Counted from the stretch's first letter, positions 10,908 through 20,851 are shown. The stretch is 64,000 nt of DNA from Sphingomonas ginsenosidivorax (GCF_007995065.1 NZ_VOQR01000001.1:1553001-1617000), one strand, 5' to 3'. Numbers and translations: made by a program. The notes: a model not told the origin generated them from the letters alone.

Positions 10908-12365
10908 ATGCTGACGACAAACCCCTATGATGACGACAAACTCCGCGAGGAGTGCGGAATTTTCGGCGTTTCCGCCACAGACGGCGCCGCCGCGCTGGTT
11001 GCGCTGGGGCTGCACGCGCTGCAGCACCGCGGCCAGGAAGCCGCCGGGATCACGACCTTCGACGGCCACCATTTCCATACGCACCGGGCGATGGGCCATG
11101 TCGCGGGCAATTTCGACCGCGACGACGTCATCCGCTCGCTGCCGGGCACCGTCGCCTGCGGGCATGTCCGCTATTCGACCAGCGGCGAGACCGCGCTGCG
11201 CAACGTCCAGCCGCTTTACGCCGAGCTGTCGACGGGCGGCTTCGCGGTCGCGCACAACGGCAACATCTCGAACGCGATGCGGCTGCGCAAGGAACTCGTG
11301 CGGCGCGGGTCGATTTTCCAGTCGACCAGCGACACCGAGACGATCATCCACCTCGTCGCGACGTCGAACTACCGGACGCTGCTCGACCGCTTCATCGACG
11401 CGCTGAAGCAGGTCGAGGGTGCCTATTCGCTGATCGTGATGACGCCAGAGGGCATGATCGCCTGCCGCGATCCGCTCGGCATCCGGCCGCTCGTCATGGG
11501 CAAGCTCGGCGATGCGATCATCTTCGCGTCGGAGACGGTGGCGCTCGACGTCGTCGGCGCGACCTTCGTCCGCGCGGTCGAGCCGGGCGAGCTGGTGATC
11601 GTGCAAGGGTCGGACGTCCGTTCGATCCGCCCGTTCGCGCCAATGGCGGCGCGGCCGTGCATCTTCGAATGGGTGTATTTCTCGCGCCCCGATTCGATCG
11701 TCGGCGATCATTCGGTCTATTCGGTCCGGAAAGCGATCGGCGCGCAGCTCGCGATCGAATCGCCGGTCGAGGCCGACCTCGTCATCCCGGTCCCCGATTC
11801 GGGCACCCCGGCCGCGATCGGCTATGCGCAGCAATCGGGCATCCCGTTCGAGCTCGGCATCATCCGCTCGCATTATGTCGGGCGGACCTTCATCTCGCCG
11901 GGCGACAAGGTCCGGCATCTCGGCGTCAAACTGAAGCACAACGCCAACCGCGCGCTGATCAAGGGCAAGCGGGTGATCCTGGTCGACGATTCGATCGTCC
12001 GCGGCACCACCAGCCTCAAGATCGTGCAGATGATGCGCGAGGCCGGCGCCGCCGAGGTGCACATGCGCATCGCCAGCCCGCCGACCCGGCACAGCTGCTT
12101 CTACGGCGTCGACACGCCCGAACGCGCGAAACTGCTCGCAGCCCAGCATGATCTCGGCGGGATGACCGGGTTCATCCATGCCGACAGCCTGGCGTTCATC
12201 TCGATCGACGGGCTGTACAAGGCGCTCGGCGAGGCCAAGCGCGCCGATATTCGCCCGAAATATTGCGATGCCTGCTTCACCGGCGACTATCCGACGACGC
12301 TGACCGATTACGACGAGGGCGCCGAGGTCGACCAGTTCGCGATGCTCGCCGAACGCGTGGTCTGA
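10908..12365 (+). CDS. purF: amidophosphoribosyltransferase
   Basis: The committed step of de novo purine synthesis: PRPP plus glutamine to phosphoribosylamine. The 485-residue product has an N-terminal propeptide, after which Cys16 of CGIFG becomes the Ntn glutaminase nucleophile. The PRPP loop VILVDDSIVRGTTS lies around residues 356-369. Cysteines in RHSCFYG and YCDACFTGDYP point to the Fe-S-containing Bacillus-type enzyme. I chose the ATG that gives MLTTNPYDDDKLREECG. The frame is open upstream but not conserved. A short-chain dehydrogenase follows 12 bases after the stop. Confidence 0.96.
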   Translation: MLTTNPYDDDKLREECGIFGVSATDGAAALVALGLHALQHRGQEAAGITTFDGHHFHTHRAMGHVAGNFDRDDVIRSLPGTVACGHVRYSTSGETALRNVQPLYAELSTGGFAVAHNGNISNAMRLRKELVRRGSIFQSTSDTETIIHLVATSNYRTLLDRFIDALKQVEGAYSLIVMTPEGMIACRDPLGIRPLVMGKLGDAIIFASETVALDVVGATFVRAVEPGELVIVQGSDVRSIRPFAPMAARPCIFEWVYFSRPDSIVGDHSVYSVRKAIGAQLAIESPVEADLVIPVPDSGTPAAIGYAQQSGIPFELGIIRSHYVGRTFISPGDKVRHLGVKLKHNANRALIKGKRVILVDDSIVRGTTSLKIVQMMREAGAAEVHMRIASPPTRHSCFYGVDTPERAKLLAAQHDLGGMTGFIHADSLAFISIDGLYKALGEAKRADIRPKYCDACFTGDYPTTLTDYDEGAEVDQFAMLAERVV

Positions 12366-12377
12366 CGGAGAGACGGT

Positions 12378-13079
12378 TTGAAGCCCCTTACTGACAAACT
12401 GGCGCTGGTCACCGGCGCCAGCCGCGGCATCGGCGCCGCGACCGCGATCGCACTCGCCGCGCAAGGCGCGCACGTCGTCTTGACCGCGCGCACCACCGGC
12501 GGGCTCGAAGAGGTCGAGGAGGCGATCCACGCCGCCGGCGGTTCGGCGACGATCGCGCCGCTCGATCTCGCCGAGACCGATGCGATCGCGCGGCTGGCGA
12601 CGGCGATCGGCGGCCGCTGGGACGCGCTCGACATCCTCGTGCTCAATGCGGCGATGCTCGGGTCGCTGTCGTCGGTGCCGTCGATCGATCCAAAGGAACT
12701 CGCGCAGATCCTGACGCTCAACGTCAGTGCGCAGGCGGCGCTGATCTCGGCGTTCGACCCGATGCTGAAGAAGGCGAAGGCCGCGCGCGTGATCGGCGTG
12801 ACGTCGAGCGTCGCACGAACGCCGCGGGCTTATTGGGGCATGTACGGCGCATCGAAGGCGGCGTTCGAGACGCTGATCGGCGCGTATGGCGACGAGATGG
12901 CCGAAATCAGCGGCATCCGTACCGCGATCCTCGACCCGGGTGCTACGCGGACGAAGATGCGCGCACGCGCCTATCCGGGCGAGGATCCGCAGTCGGTGAA
13001 GGAGCCGGCGGTGGTCGCCGAGCGAATCGTGCGGTTGGCGATCGACGGGTTCGACGCGGGGCATTTCGAGCGGGTCTGA
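12378..13079 (+). CDS. short-chain dehydrogenase/reductase (SDR)
   Basis: A classical NAD(P)-dependent SDR oxidoreductase of 233 residues. It has the cofactor motif TGASRGIG (14-21), the NAA motif, a serine in VTSSVA, and the catalytic Y-x-x-x-K in YGASKAAFE. It starts with TTG, preceded by GGAGAG, and lies 12 bases after purF, so co-transcription is likely. The substrate is unknown. Family members next to purF in sphingomonads are usually annotated only as SDR. Confidence 0.9.
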   Translation: MKPLTDKLALVTGASRGIGAATAIALAAQGAHVVLTARTTGGLEEVEEAIHAAGGSATIAPLDLAETDAIARLATAIGGRWDALDILVLNAAMLGSLSSVPSIDPKELAQILTLNVSAQAALISAFDPMLKKAKAARVIGVTSSVARTPRAYWGMYGASKAAFETLIGAYGDEMAEISGIRTAILDPGATRTKMRARAYPGEDPQSVKEPAVVAERIVRLAIDGFDAGHFERV

Positions 13080-13088
13080 CCTGCCCTT

Positions 13089-13181
13089 CCGTCATGCTGA
13101 ACTTGGTTCAGCATCCACCGAGCGGCAGGCGATGGCATGGCAAGCGGACAGGTGGACCCTGAAACGAGTTCAGGGTGACGG
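13089..13181. repeat. paired inverted repeat R2
   Basis: Two hairpins face each other. One has arms TGCTGAAC/GTTCAGCA and the other CCCTGAAAC/TTCAGGG, with outer borders CCGTCA and TGACGG and inner borders TCCACC and GGTGGA. It lies between the convergent SDR and cfa genes. R3, R6 and others share this plan. Confidence 0.8.
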
Positions 13182-14411
13182 TTAGATTTTAACCAAAGTC
13201 ACCTGCGCGACGTCGATGCCGCCGCCGCGGAAGCCGCCTTCGCAGTACATCAGGTAATAACGCCACAGCGCGACGAACTTCTCGTCGAGCCGCGCGGGCA
13301 AGCGGCCCTCGGCGACCGCCGCGTCGAACGCCACGCGCCAGCGCCGCAGCGTCTCGGCATAATCGAGCCCGAACGCGTGGGGCGCCTCCCACGCCAACCC
13401 GCGCGCCTCGGCGAGCGCGCGAAACCGCCGTTCGGACAGCAGCAGTCCGCCCGGAAACACATAGCGCTGGATGAAGTCGACGCTCGACGCATAGGCATCG
13501 AACACCGCGTCATCGATGGCGATATACTGGATCGCGGCGCGACCGCCGGGCTTCAGCACGCGCGCGATCGTGTCGAGATAGGCGGGCCAATATTCCTCGC
13601 CGACCGCCTCGACCATCTCGATGCTCGCGACCGCGTCGAACATGCCGGTCGCGTCGCGGTAATCGGTCAGCGCGACGGTCACCCCGTCCAGGCCCGTCGC
13701 CGCCATGCGGTCGTCGACATAGCGCTTCTGCTCGGTCGAGAGCGTCAACGCATGGACGTTGACGCCCGAGCGCGCCGCGACTTCCGCGAACGATCCCCAG
13801 CCACAGCCGATCTCGAGGATGGTATCGCCCGCCTTCGCCTGCGTGCGGTCGAGCACCGCGCGCAGCTTGGTCTCCTGCGCGCGTTCGAACGGCTCGTCGC
13901 GGTCGGCGAAGATCGCGCTGGAATAGGTGAGCCCCGGATCGAGCCACGCCTGGTAGAAGTCGTTGCCCAGGTCATAGTGCGCGGCGATGTTGCGGCGCGC
14001 ACCGCTGCGGTCGTTGCGCCGGAACCGGTGCCACGCGCGCGCCGCCAGCTTCGCCACCCCGCCCGAGCGCGCCGCGTCGCCGAGCGGCACGCGGTTGCGC
14101 ATGAACAGGTCGAACAGCGGCACCGGATCGGGGCTCGACCAGTCGCCCGCCGCCCAGCTCTCGTACCAGCCGACCGATCCCGCCATCGCGAGCCGGACCA
14201 GCGCGCGCCAGCGATGGACGACGACGACCGGCACCGGTCCCGCCGCACGACCGCCGAGCAGCCGCCGCGTGCCGTCGGGCAGGCTCGCCTCGATCCCGCC
14301 GACGGCGAGTCCCGCGTCGATCCGGTCGAGCAGTCTGTGGAACACCGGCGCGACCGCGCGCGCGACGCGGTTGCCCGCCGGTGACGTCGTTATGGCAAGC
14401 CCCGCATTCAT
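13182..14411 (-). CDS. cfa: cyclopropane-fatty-acyl-phospholipid synthase
   Basis: A SAM-dependent enzyme that methylenates double bonds of membrane phospholipid acyl chains. The 409-residue product has the family motif HYDLGNDFY (145-153), the SAM loop LEIGCGWGS (199-207), and the C-terminal LMYCEGGFRGG. I prefer the ATG at 14411 because TGGAG precedes it by a good distance. The frame is open further upstream to 14483. It lies downstream of the photolyase on the same strand, separated by repeat R3. Confidence 0.92.
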   Translation of the reverse strand: MNAGLAITTSPAGNRVARAVAPVFHRLLDRIDAGLAVGGIEASLPDGTRRLLGGRAAGPVPVVVVHRWRALVRLAMAGSVGWYESWAAGDWSSPDPVPLFDLFMRNRVPLGDAARSGGVAKLAARAWHRFRRNDRSGARRNIAAHYDLGNDFYQAWLDPGLTYSSAIFADRDEPFERAQETKLRAVLDRTQAKAGDTILEIGCGWGSFAEVAARSGVNVHALTLSTEQKRYVDDRMAATGLDGVTVALTDYRDATGMFDAVASIEMVEAVGEEYWPAYLDTIARVLKPGGRAAIQYIAIDDAVFDAYASSVDFIQRYVFPGGLLLSERRFRALAEARGLAWEAPHAFGLDYAETLRRWRVAFDAAVAEGRLPARLDEKFVALWRYYLMYCEGGFRGGGIDVAQVTLVKI

Positions 14412-14490
14412 CGCGGCGCTCCATGCAACAGCGGAGGGGAGGAGGAAAGGCGCCGTAGGTGGTTTCAGCTTACGGCCTCGCAAAAAAGCG

Positions 14491-14587
14491 CCGTCACCCC
14501 GGACTGGTTCCGGGGTCCACCGTGCCGCAAACTCTCGCTGATCGGATTCGCGTCACCGTGGATGCCGGAACACGTCCGGCATGACGG
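14491..14587. repeat. paired inverted repeat R3
   Basis: Same plan as R2. CCGTCACC with a hairpin around GGACTGGTTCC faces a hairpin around GCCGGAACACGTCCGGC ending in ATGACGG. It lies between photolyase and cfa, which run in the same direction. Confidence 0.75.
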
Positions 14588-14609
14588 ATTCGAATTGGGT
14601 CGGCTGCGA

Positions 14610-15968
14610 TCACCGCGCCTCGCGCCCCGCCGCCAGCGCCCGCTCGCGCGCTTCGCGGTGGCCGATGATCTTCGCCGGATAGTCCTTCGGCCGGCATCCC
14701 GCCTCGTCCGGATCGTGGATCGCCGCGTCGGAGACGTCCTTCAGCTCGGGGACCCAGCGGCGGATATAGTCGCCGGCCTCGAACTTCTCCGACTGCGTCA
14801 GCGGCGCCATGATCCGCGAGAACATGTTCGAATCGACGCCGGTGCCGGCCACCCACTGCCAGTTGACCGAATTGTTGCCATAGTCGGCGCACAGCAGGCA
14901 GTCCCAGAACCAGCGCTCGCCGCGGCGCCAGTCGATCAGCAGATGCTTGATCAGGAAGCTGGCCGTGATCATCCGGACGCGGTTGTGCATCCAGCCCGTG
15001 GTCCAGAGCTGGCGCATCCCCGCATCGACGATCGGATAGCCGGTCCGCCCCTCCTGCCACGCCTTCAGGTCCGCGTCCGCCGTCTTGCCCTTGCGCCAGG
15101 GCAGCTTGTCGAACTTGGGCCGGCCGTTGGCGTCGGCATAGTCGGGCATCGTCATCACGACGCCGTCGGTGAAATCGCGCCAGGCGAGCTCCTTGCGGAA
15201 TTTCTCCGCCTCGCGGTGCCCGTCGACCGCATGCCAGACCGCGCGCGGTGAAATCTCGCCGAGATGGAGGTGCGGCGACAGCCGCGACGTGCCCTCCTCC
15301 GCGGGCAGGTTGCGCATCGCCTCATAGTCGTCGACCTTGTCGGCGAAATCCTCGGCCCGTTCGAGCGCCGCCGCCTCGCCGGGCGTCCAGTCCTCGCCGA
15401 AGCCGGTCGACCAGTCGGGCTTGCTCGGCAACAGGCCCCAGTCGCCGAGCTTCTCGCTCTTCGGCCAGCGATCGGGCGAGCGGATGGTGTGCGGCACCGG
15501 CTCGGGCTTGGCGGGGGGCATCATCTGCGACAGCGCGCGCCAGAAGCCCGAATAGACCTTGAACGGCGTCCCCGCCCCGGTGCGGACATGCTCGGGCCGC
15601 GCAAGGTGGTTGCCGTCATGCAGGCAGATCCTGTCGCCCAGCGCATCCTCCGCCTTGCGCCACCACGGCTCGTAATGGCGGATCGCGTGGATCCGGTCGG
15701 CGCCGGTCTCGTCCATCAGCGCCGTCAGCGTCTCGACCGCATCGCCGCGGCGCAAAATCAGCTTCGATCCCTTGGCCTCCAGCGCCTTGGCCAGCGCCGA
15801 AAGGCTGTGGTGAAGCCACCAGCGCTGCGCGCCGCCGATCGCCCAGTCGCCGGGCGCGTCGTCGTCGAGGATGTAGACGGGCACCACCGCGCCGTCGTGT
15901 GCGGCGGCGATCAGCGCGGGGTGGTCGTGCAGGCGGAGGTCCTGGCGGAGCCAGAGGATCGTGGTCAT
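14610..15968 (-). CDS. phrB: deoxyribodipyrimidine photo-lyase
   Basis: A light-driven flavoenzyme that repairs cyclobutane pyrimidine dimers. The 452-residue product begins MTTILWLRQDLRLHDHPAL, the antenna-domain start of class I photolyases. The FAD-binding C-terminal domain contains SRLSPHLHLGEISPR, WRDF, and the signature NWQWVAGTGVDSN followed by FSRIM (about 380-405). The open frame runs further upstream, but this ATG gives the conserved N-terminus. It is preceded by the histone-deacetylase-like gene by 8 bases, so the two are probably co-transcribed. Confidence 0.94.
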   Translation of the reverse strand: MTTILWLRQDLRLHDHPALIAAAHDGAVVPVYILDDDAPGDWAIGGAQRWWLHHSLSALAKALEAKGSKLILRRGDAVETLTALMDETGADRIHAIRHYEPWWRKAEDALGDRICLHDGNHLARPEHVRTGAGTPFKVYSGFWRALSQMMPPAKPEPVPHTIRSPDRWPKSEKLGDWGLLPSKPDWSTGFGEDWTPGEAAALERAEDFADKVDDYEAMRNLPAEEGTSRLSPHLHLGEISPRAVWHAVDGHREAEKFRKELAWRDFTDGVVMTMPDYADANGRPKFDKLPWRKGKTADADLKAWQEGRTGYPIVDAGMRQLWTTGWMHNRVRMITASFLIKHLLIDWRRGERWFWDCLLCADYGNNSVNWQWVAGTGVDSNMFSRIMAPLTQSEKFEAGDYIRRWVPELKDVSDAAIHDPDEAGCRPKDYPAKIIGHREARERALAAGREAR

Positions 15969-15976
15969 GCGCGGTC

Positions 15977-16894
15977 CTACGCGCCGGCCCCGTCCTGCGT
16001 TCCGAACGCCTCGCCCAAGGTCAGGATCGCGGCGACGTGGCGCTCGGCGATCGCCAACGCGTCGTCGCCATAGCCGCCGCCCACCGTGCTCGCGAGCGGC
16101 ACGCCGCGGGCGATCGCCAGCCCCGCCACCAGCCGCTCGCGCCGCTCCAGTCCCTCCAGCGTCAGCGAGAGCCGGCCCAACCGGTCGTCGACGAACGGAT
16201 CGACGCCCGCCTGGTACAGGATCAGGTCGGGTCGCATCTCGTCGAGCAGCGGCACGAGCGTCGAGTCCAGCGCGTCGAGATAGCCGTCGTCGTCGACCCC
16301 GTCGGGCAACGCCACGTCGATCGTCGAGCACGCCTTGCGCACCGGGAAGTTCTTCGCGGCATGGATCGAATAGGTCGCGATCTCGGGCCGGCCGGCGAGC
16401 AGCGCCGCGGTGCCGTCGCCCTGGTGCACGTCGCAATCGACCACCAGCACGCGGTCCGCCCGCCCCTCCTCGACCATCCGCACCGCGGCGACGGCGAGGT
16501 CGTTGAACACGCAATAGCCCGCCCCCGTCGTCGCGAGCGCGTGGTGGCTGCCGCCGGCGGTATTCGCCGCGAACCCGTGTTCGAGCGCGAGGCACGCCGC
16601 GACCCAGGTCCCGTTGGGCACGATCGCCGCACGGGCAGCGACCAGCGGCGTCACCGGAAAGCCGATCCGCCGCTCCTTCTCGCGCGGCACCCGGGCCTCG
16701 AGCACTTCGGCGACATAGTCCTCGTCATGCACCGCCTCCAGCCAGACGCGCGGCGTCGTCTCGGGCTCATGCCAGGCGATCCGGTCGCCATGCGCCAGCA
16801 AAAGGTCGCGGATCAGCCCGTTCTTGTTCCAGCGATAGGTCGATCGCGCCGGCGCGGGGGTGACGTAGGCGGGGTGATGGACGACATGGATCAT
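15977..16894 (-). CDS. histone deacetylase family protein
   Basis: A zinc hydrolase of the HDAC/acetoin-utilisation/acetylpolyamine amidohydrolase superfamily, 305 residues. Visible are GGSHHA (114-119) with the catalytic His pair, the zinc ligands Asp155 and His157 in [10 protein letters not shown], and a third ligand in [16 protein letters not shown]. It likely removes acyl groups from a small amine or protein lysine. The true substrate is unknown. It precedes photolyase closely on the same strand and diverges from rppH. Confidence 0.9.
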   Translation of the reverse strand: MIHVVHHPAYVTPAPARSTYRWNKNGLIRDLLLAHGDRIAWHEPETTPRVWLEAVHDEDYVAEVLEARVPREKERRIGFPVTPLVAARAAIVPNGTWVAACLALEHGFAANTAGGSHHALATTGAGYCVFNDLAVAAVRMVEEGRADRVLVVDCDVHQGDGTAALLAGRPEIATYSIHAAKNFPVRKACSTIDVALPDGVDDDGYLDALDSTLVPLLDEMRPDLILYQAGVDPFVDDRLGRLSLTLEGLERRERLVAGLAIARGVPLASTVGGGYGDDALAIAERHVAAILTLGEAFGTQDGAGA

Positions 16895-16944
16895 CGACCC
16901 TAGTTAGGCCCCCAGTCAGGCATCGCAACGCCCCGGAGACAGAT

Positions 16945-17430
16945 GTGACCGACCTTCCCTATCGCCCCTGCGCCGGCGTCATGCTGATCAACGCCGACGG
17001 GAAGGTGTTCGTCGGCCAGCGAGTGGATTCGACCCTGGAGGCCTGGCAGATGCCGCAGGGCGGGATCGACCCCGGCGAGGACGCGCAGACTGCGGCTCTA
17101 CGCGAACTCGGCGAGGAGACCGGCGTCGCGCCCGAACACGCCGAACTGGTCGCCGAGGCGCCCGGCGAGTTCACCTACGACCTGCCGCCCGAGCTGATCG
17201 GCAAGGTGTGGAAGGGCAAGTGGCGCGGCCAGCGGCAGCGCTGGTTCCTCTACCGCTTCCTCGGCACCGATGCGGACATCGACATCGCGACCGAGCACCA
17301 GGAGTTCCGGGCGTGGCGCTGGCTCGACCCGGCCGACCTGCCGGCGATGATCGTGCCGTTCAAGAAGGCGCTGTACGAGGATGTACTCGCCGCCTTCGCG
17401 CCACACCTCGTCGCAACGCGCGCGGGCTGA
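16945..17430 (+). CDS. rppH: RNA pyrophosphohydrolase
   Basis: A Nudix hydrolase that removes pyrophosphate from mRNA 5' ends and starts RNase E-dependent decay. The 161-residue product begins at a GTG and contains [11 protein letters not shown] and the complete Nudix box [17 protein letters not shown] (about 39-61). The motif [14 protein letters not shown] is typical of RppH rather than generic Nudix proteins. It precedes a DUF481 gene by 39 bases. Confidence 0.93.
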   Translation: MTDLPYRPCAGVMLINADGKVFVGQRVDSTLEAWQMPQGGIDPGEDAQTAALRELGEETGVAPEHAELVAEAPGEFTYDLPPELIGKVWKGKWRGQRQRWFLYRFLGTDADIDIATEHQEFRAWRWLDPADLPAMIVPFKKALYEDVLAAFAPHLVATRAG

Positions 17431-17469
17431 GCGGTTCCCAATCCCGCCCGCCCCGGCTACGTCCAGCCG

Positions 17470-18369
17470 GTGCGCCGCCCGTTGCTCCTTCTTGCCCCGC
17501 TGCTGCTGGCGAACGCGCCCGATCCGGGATCGGTGATGATCCCCGAGAACATCCGCGCGATGCTCGATGCGGCGCTGGAATCCGGCAACGAATCGGACGT
17601 CTCGATCATCGTCAAATATGCGCGTGCCGCCGACCCGCTGTCGGGCGACGCGGTGCTGGCGATCGCCACCCAGTGGAAGGACGATCGCGCGGCGCAGCGG
17701 ACCGCGGTCATCCGCCAGGCGAGCTTCCTCGACCTGTGGAGCGGCAAGGCGACGATCGGCGGCTATCTGACGACGGGCAATTCGGACACCGCGGGCGGCA
17801 GCGCGGTGATCGACCTGACGCGCGAGGGACTGCGCTGGCGGCACAAGTTCCATGCCCAGGCGGACTATCAGTCCAACGCCGACGTCACCGTGCGCGAACA
17901 TTACCTCGCCTCGTACGAACCCAATTTCAAGGTCGACGACCGCGCGTATATCTACGGCGCCGCGCAATATGAGAGCGACCGGTTCCTCGGCTACGACAAC
18001 CGCTATTCGACCTCGGTCGGTGCCGGGTACAGCGTGCTGAAGACCGCGCGGACCAAGCTCGATCTCGAGCTCGGGCCCGCCTATCGCTACACCGAATTCA
18101 CCGACGCGGTGGTGCAGAGCAGCGTCGCCGCGCGCGGGACGGTGGATTTCCGCTGGCGCCTGACCAAGGCGCTGTCGATCAGCCAGATCGCGTCGGCCTA
18201 TCTGCAGCGGGACAACAGCACGGTCAGCGGTACCACCGCGCTGACCGCCAAGCTGATCGGGCCGCTGTCGGCGTCGCTGTCGTACAATGTGCAATATGAA
18301 AGCACGCCGCCGATCGGGTCGGTCTCGACGGACACCACGAGCAGGGCGGCCTTGGTCTACAGTTTCTGA
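17470..18369 (+). CDS. DUF481 outer-membrane beta-barrel protein
   Basis: A 299-residue protein beginning at GTG with a short signal-like N-terminus (MRRPLLLLAPLLLANA). The second half carries alternating aromatic/polar strands (for example SVGAGYSVLKTARTKLDLELG and a C-terminal ...AALVYSF ending in Phe), the hallmark of an outer-membrane barrel. DUF481/YdiY proteins are salt-inducible outer-membrane proteins of unclear function. The region 40-90 is predicted to be helical. Function is not inferred further. Confidence 0.82.
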   Translation: MRRPLLLLAPLLLANAPDPGSVMIPENIRAMLDAALESGNESDVSIIVKYARAADPLSGDAVLAIATQWKDDRAAQRTAVIRQASFLDLWSGKATIGGYLTTGNSDTAGGSAVIDLTREGLRWRHKFHAQADYQSNADVTVREHYLASYEPNFKVDDRAYIYGAAQYESDRFLGYDNRYSTSVGAGYSVLKTARTKLDLELGPAYRYTEFTDAVVQSSVAARGTVDFRWRLTKALSISQIASAYLQRDNSTVSGTTALTAKLIGPLSASLSYNVQYESTPPIGSVSTDTTSRAALVYSF

Positions 18370-18396
18370 AACTGCTCTGCGACGTGCCATCCGCTA

Positions 18397-18474
18397 AATT
18401 CCGTTCGTGCTGAGCGCAGTCGAAGCACCGGACCCAAGCGCCGACCCTTCGACTTCGCTCGGGGCGAACGGAAT
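18397..18474. repeat. paired inverted repeat R4
   Basis: ATTCCGTTCG (18397-18406) and CGAACGGAAT (18465-18474) form a perfect outer pair. Inside are two GTCGAAG/CTTCGAC-type arms. The copy inside mdcD (R8) belongs to the same sub-family. It lies between the DUF481 gene and the M20 hydrolase gene. Confidence 0.75.
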
Positions 18475-18531
18475 GTCGGCCGCAAGCCGCGGGGGTGGCC
18501 GGACGACCGCAATTTGCTCTAGGCTGACCCG

Positions 18532-19731
18532 ATGACGGGACTTTCACCCACCGAACACCAAGCCGTCGCGCATGCCAGCGCGGCACCGATGCTCCCGCAG
18601 GTCGAGGCTTGGGCGACCATCAACAGCGGCACGCGCAACCTCTCCGGACTATCGACGATGGCCGGCGTGCTCGCGGATGCGTTCTCGGCGCTCCCAGGCG
18701 AACTGAGGCTGGTGCCCCCCGCCCCAGCGGAGTCCGTCGCACCGGACGGCTCGGTCTCCGCGCTCGATCACGGCCACCACCTACATCTGTCCGTCCGGCC
18801 GGAAGCCCCGGTGCGTATGCTGTTCACCGGCCACATGGACACGGTGTACCCGGTCGACCACCCGTTCCAGACGCTGCGCACGCTCGACAACGGCACGATC
18901 AACGGCCCCGGCGTCGCCGACATGAAGGGCGGGCTGGCCGTGATGCTGGCGGCGCTCAGCGCGGTCGAGGCGAGCGGGTCGCCGATCGGCTATGACGTCG
19001 TGATCAATTCGGACGAGGAGACCGGCTCCTTCTCGTCCGCCGCGCTGCTCGCCTCGGCAGCGCGCGGCAAGGTCGCGGCGCTGACCTACGAACCCGCGCT
19101 CGCCGACGGGACGCTGGCCGGCGCACGCGGGGGCACGGGGAATTTCTCGATCGTCGTGCGCGGGCGCAGCGCGCATGCCGGGCGTAACCCGGAGGAGGGC
19201 CGCAACGCGGTCGTCGCCGCCGCCGACATCGCGATGCGGCTGGCCAGGGTCGCCGGGCCGCGGCTCGCGGTGAACCCGGCGCGGATCGAGGGCGGCGGGC
19301 CGAACAACGTCGTCCCCGATCTCGCGGTGCTGCGCATCAATTTCCGGCCGGCGACGCTGGACGACATCGCCCGCGCCCGGTCGCACATCGACTCCGCGAT
19401 CGCGATCGTCGCCGCCGAGCACGACGTCGCGATCAGCGTGCATGGCGGCTTCAACCGTCCCCCCAAGCCGATCGACGCCGGCGCGGCGCGGCTGTTCGAC
19501 CTCGTCCGTGCGTCGGGCGGCGACCTCGGGCTCGACATCGCGTGGAAGGCCACCGGCGGGGTGTGCGACGGCAACAACATTGCCGCCGCCGGCGTCCCCG
19601 TGGTCGACACGATGGGGGTGCGCGGCGGCGCGATCCATTCGGTCGACGAATTTCTCATCCCCGACAGCCTCGCCGAGCGCGCGGCGCTGTCGGCGGTCAC
19701 CATCCTGCGCATCGCCGAGGGCCGCCTGTGA
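18532..19731 (+). CDS. M20 family metallohydrolase
   Basis: A two-zinc aminoacylase/carboxypeptidase-like enzyme of 399 residues. Metal ligands and catalytic residues are recognisable: TGHMDTVY (His101, Asp103), GVADMKGG (Asp130) and NSDEETGS (Glu162, Glu163), and a C-terminal His in GAIHSVDEF. It is nearest to the carboxypeptidase G2/ArgE group. It overlaps astA by four bases (GTGA), so it is coupled to arginine succinyltransferase. A deacylase acting on an AST-pathway intermediate is plausible but not shown. No astE-like M14 gene is present in the window. Confidence 0.9.
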   Translation: MTGLSPTEHQAVAHASAAPMLPQVEAWATINSGTRNLSGLSTMAGVLADAFSALPGELRLVPPAPAESVAPDGSVSALDHGHHLHLSVRPEAPVRMLFTGHMDTVYPVDHPFQTLRTLDNGTINGPGVADMKGGLAVMLAALSAVEASGSPIGYDVVINSDEETGSFSSAALLASAARGKVAALTYEPALADGTLAGARGGTGNFSIVVRGRSAHAGRNPEEGRNAVVAAADIAMRLARVAGPRLAVNPARIEGGGPNNVVPDLAVLRINFRPATLDDIARARSHIDSAIAIVAAEHDVAISVHGGFNRPPKPIDAGAARLFDLVRASGGDLGLDIAWKATGGVCDGNNIAAAGVPVVDTMGVRGGAIHSVDEFLIPDSLAERAALSAVTILRIAEGRL

Positions 19732-20750
19732 GTTTCCGGATCCGCGCCGCGGTCGATAGCGACCTGCAGCATCTCTACGAAATGGCCAAGCTGACCGGCG
19801 GCGGGTTCACCAACCTGCCGCCTGATCGCCGTGCACTGACCGCGAAGCTCGAGCGCAGCCATGCGGCGTTCGCGCGGACCGGCGACGGCGTCGAGGACGA
19901 GCTGTTCGTGCTGGTACTGGAAAACACGCAGACCGGCGAGGTGCGCGGCACCTGCCAGATCTTCACGCAGGTCGGGCAGAGCTGGCCGTTCTACAGCTAC
20001 CGGATCGGCACGCTGACGCAGCACAGCAAGGAGCTGAAGCGCACCTTCCGCGCCGACATGCTGACGCTCGCCACCGACCTGGAGGGCGCGAGCGAGGTCG
20101 GCGGGCTGTTCCTGCATCCGGGCGAGCGCGCCGGCGGGCTCGGGCTGCTGCTCGCGCGCAGCCGCTATCTGTTCATCAAGGCGCACCGCGCGCGCTTCGC
20201 CGACCGGGTGCTGGCCGAGCTGCGCGGGATCATCGACGAGGCGGGCGGGTCGCCCTTCTGGGACGGGCTTGCCGGGCGGTTCTTCGGGATGAATTTCCAG
20301 GACGCCGACCAGTTCAATGCGATCAACGGCCACCAGTTCATCGCCGACCTGATGCCCAAGCATCCGATCTACACCGCGATGCTCTCAGAATCGGCGCGCG
20401 CCGCAATCGGCCTGCCGCACCCGTCGGGGCGCGCCGCGATGCGGATGCTCGAGAATGAGGGATTCGCGTTCGAGAATTATATCGACATCTTCGATGGCGG
20501 CCCGACGATGACCGCGAAGACCGACAGCGTCCGCGCGATCGCCGACGCGCGCGAGGCTCGCGTGGCCAGGGTCGCGGACGATGGCGGCGTCGCGTCGCTG
20601 GTGGCGTCGGGCACGCTCGGCGACTTCCGCTGCGCGTTCGGGGACGTTCGCGTGGGCGAGGACGGGGTCGGGGTCGGGGTTACCGAAGGATGTGCAGGCA
20701 GTCTGGGGATCGGATTGGGCGATGCGGTGCTCCACGTACCGCGGTTGTAA
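19728..20750 (+). CDS. astA: arginine N-succinyltransferase
   Basis: First step of the arginine succinyltransferase pathway: succinyl-CoA plus arginine to N2-succinylarginine. The 340-residue length matches the family. The start VSFRIRAAVDSDLQHLY uses GTG overlapping the previous stop. Family motifs visible are GGGFTNLPPD, the FYSYRIGT region, and GGSPFWDGLAGRFFGMNFQDAD. It is followed, after repeat R5, by astB. The other AST genes (C, D, E) are not in this window. Confidence 0.95.
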   Translation: MSFRIRAAVDSDLQHLYEMAKLTGGGFTNLPPDRRALTAKLERSHAAFARTGDGVEDELFVLVLENTQTGEVRGTCQIFTQVGQSWPFYSYRIGTLTQHSKELKRTFRADMLTLATDLEGASEVGGLFLHPGERAGGLGLLLARSRYLFIKAHRARFADRVLAELRGIIDEAGGSPFWDGLAGRFFGMNFQDADQFNAINGHQFIADLMPKHPIYTAMLSESARAAIGLPHPSGRAAMRMLENEGFAFENYIDIFDGGPTMTAKTDSVRAIADAREARVARVADDGGVASLVASGTLGDFRCAFGDVRVGEDGVGVGVTEGCAGSLGIGLGDAVLHVPRL

Positions 20751-20768
20751 TGGCGGCACTCCCTTCTC

Positions 20769-20851
20769 CGTCATCCCGGGCTCGACCCGGGATCCAGAGT
20801 AACATGTGCTGCCGCCCGTTACCCTGGATCCTGACTTTCGTCAGGATGACG
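20769..20851. repeat. paired inverted repeat R5 between astA and astB
   Basis: CGTCATCCCGGG with its mirror CCCGGGATCC forms one hairpin, and GGATCCTGACTTTCGTCAGGATGACG forms the second. Outer borders CGTCATCC and GGATGACG are inverted copies. It interrupts the astA-astB operon. Confidence 0.75.

Noticed and set aside
13195..14483. Longer N-terminus for cfa starting at 14483
   Set aside because: The ATG at 14411 has a better ribosome site and the extra residues are not like the family.
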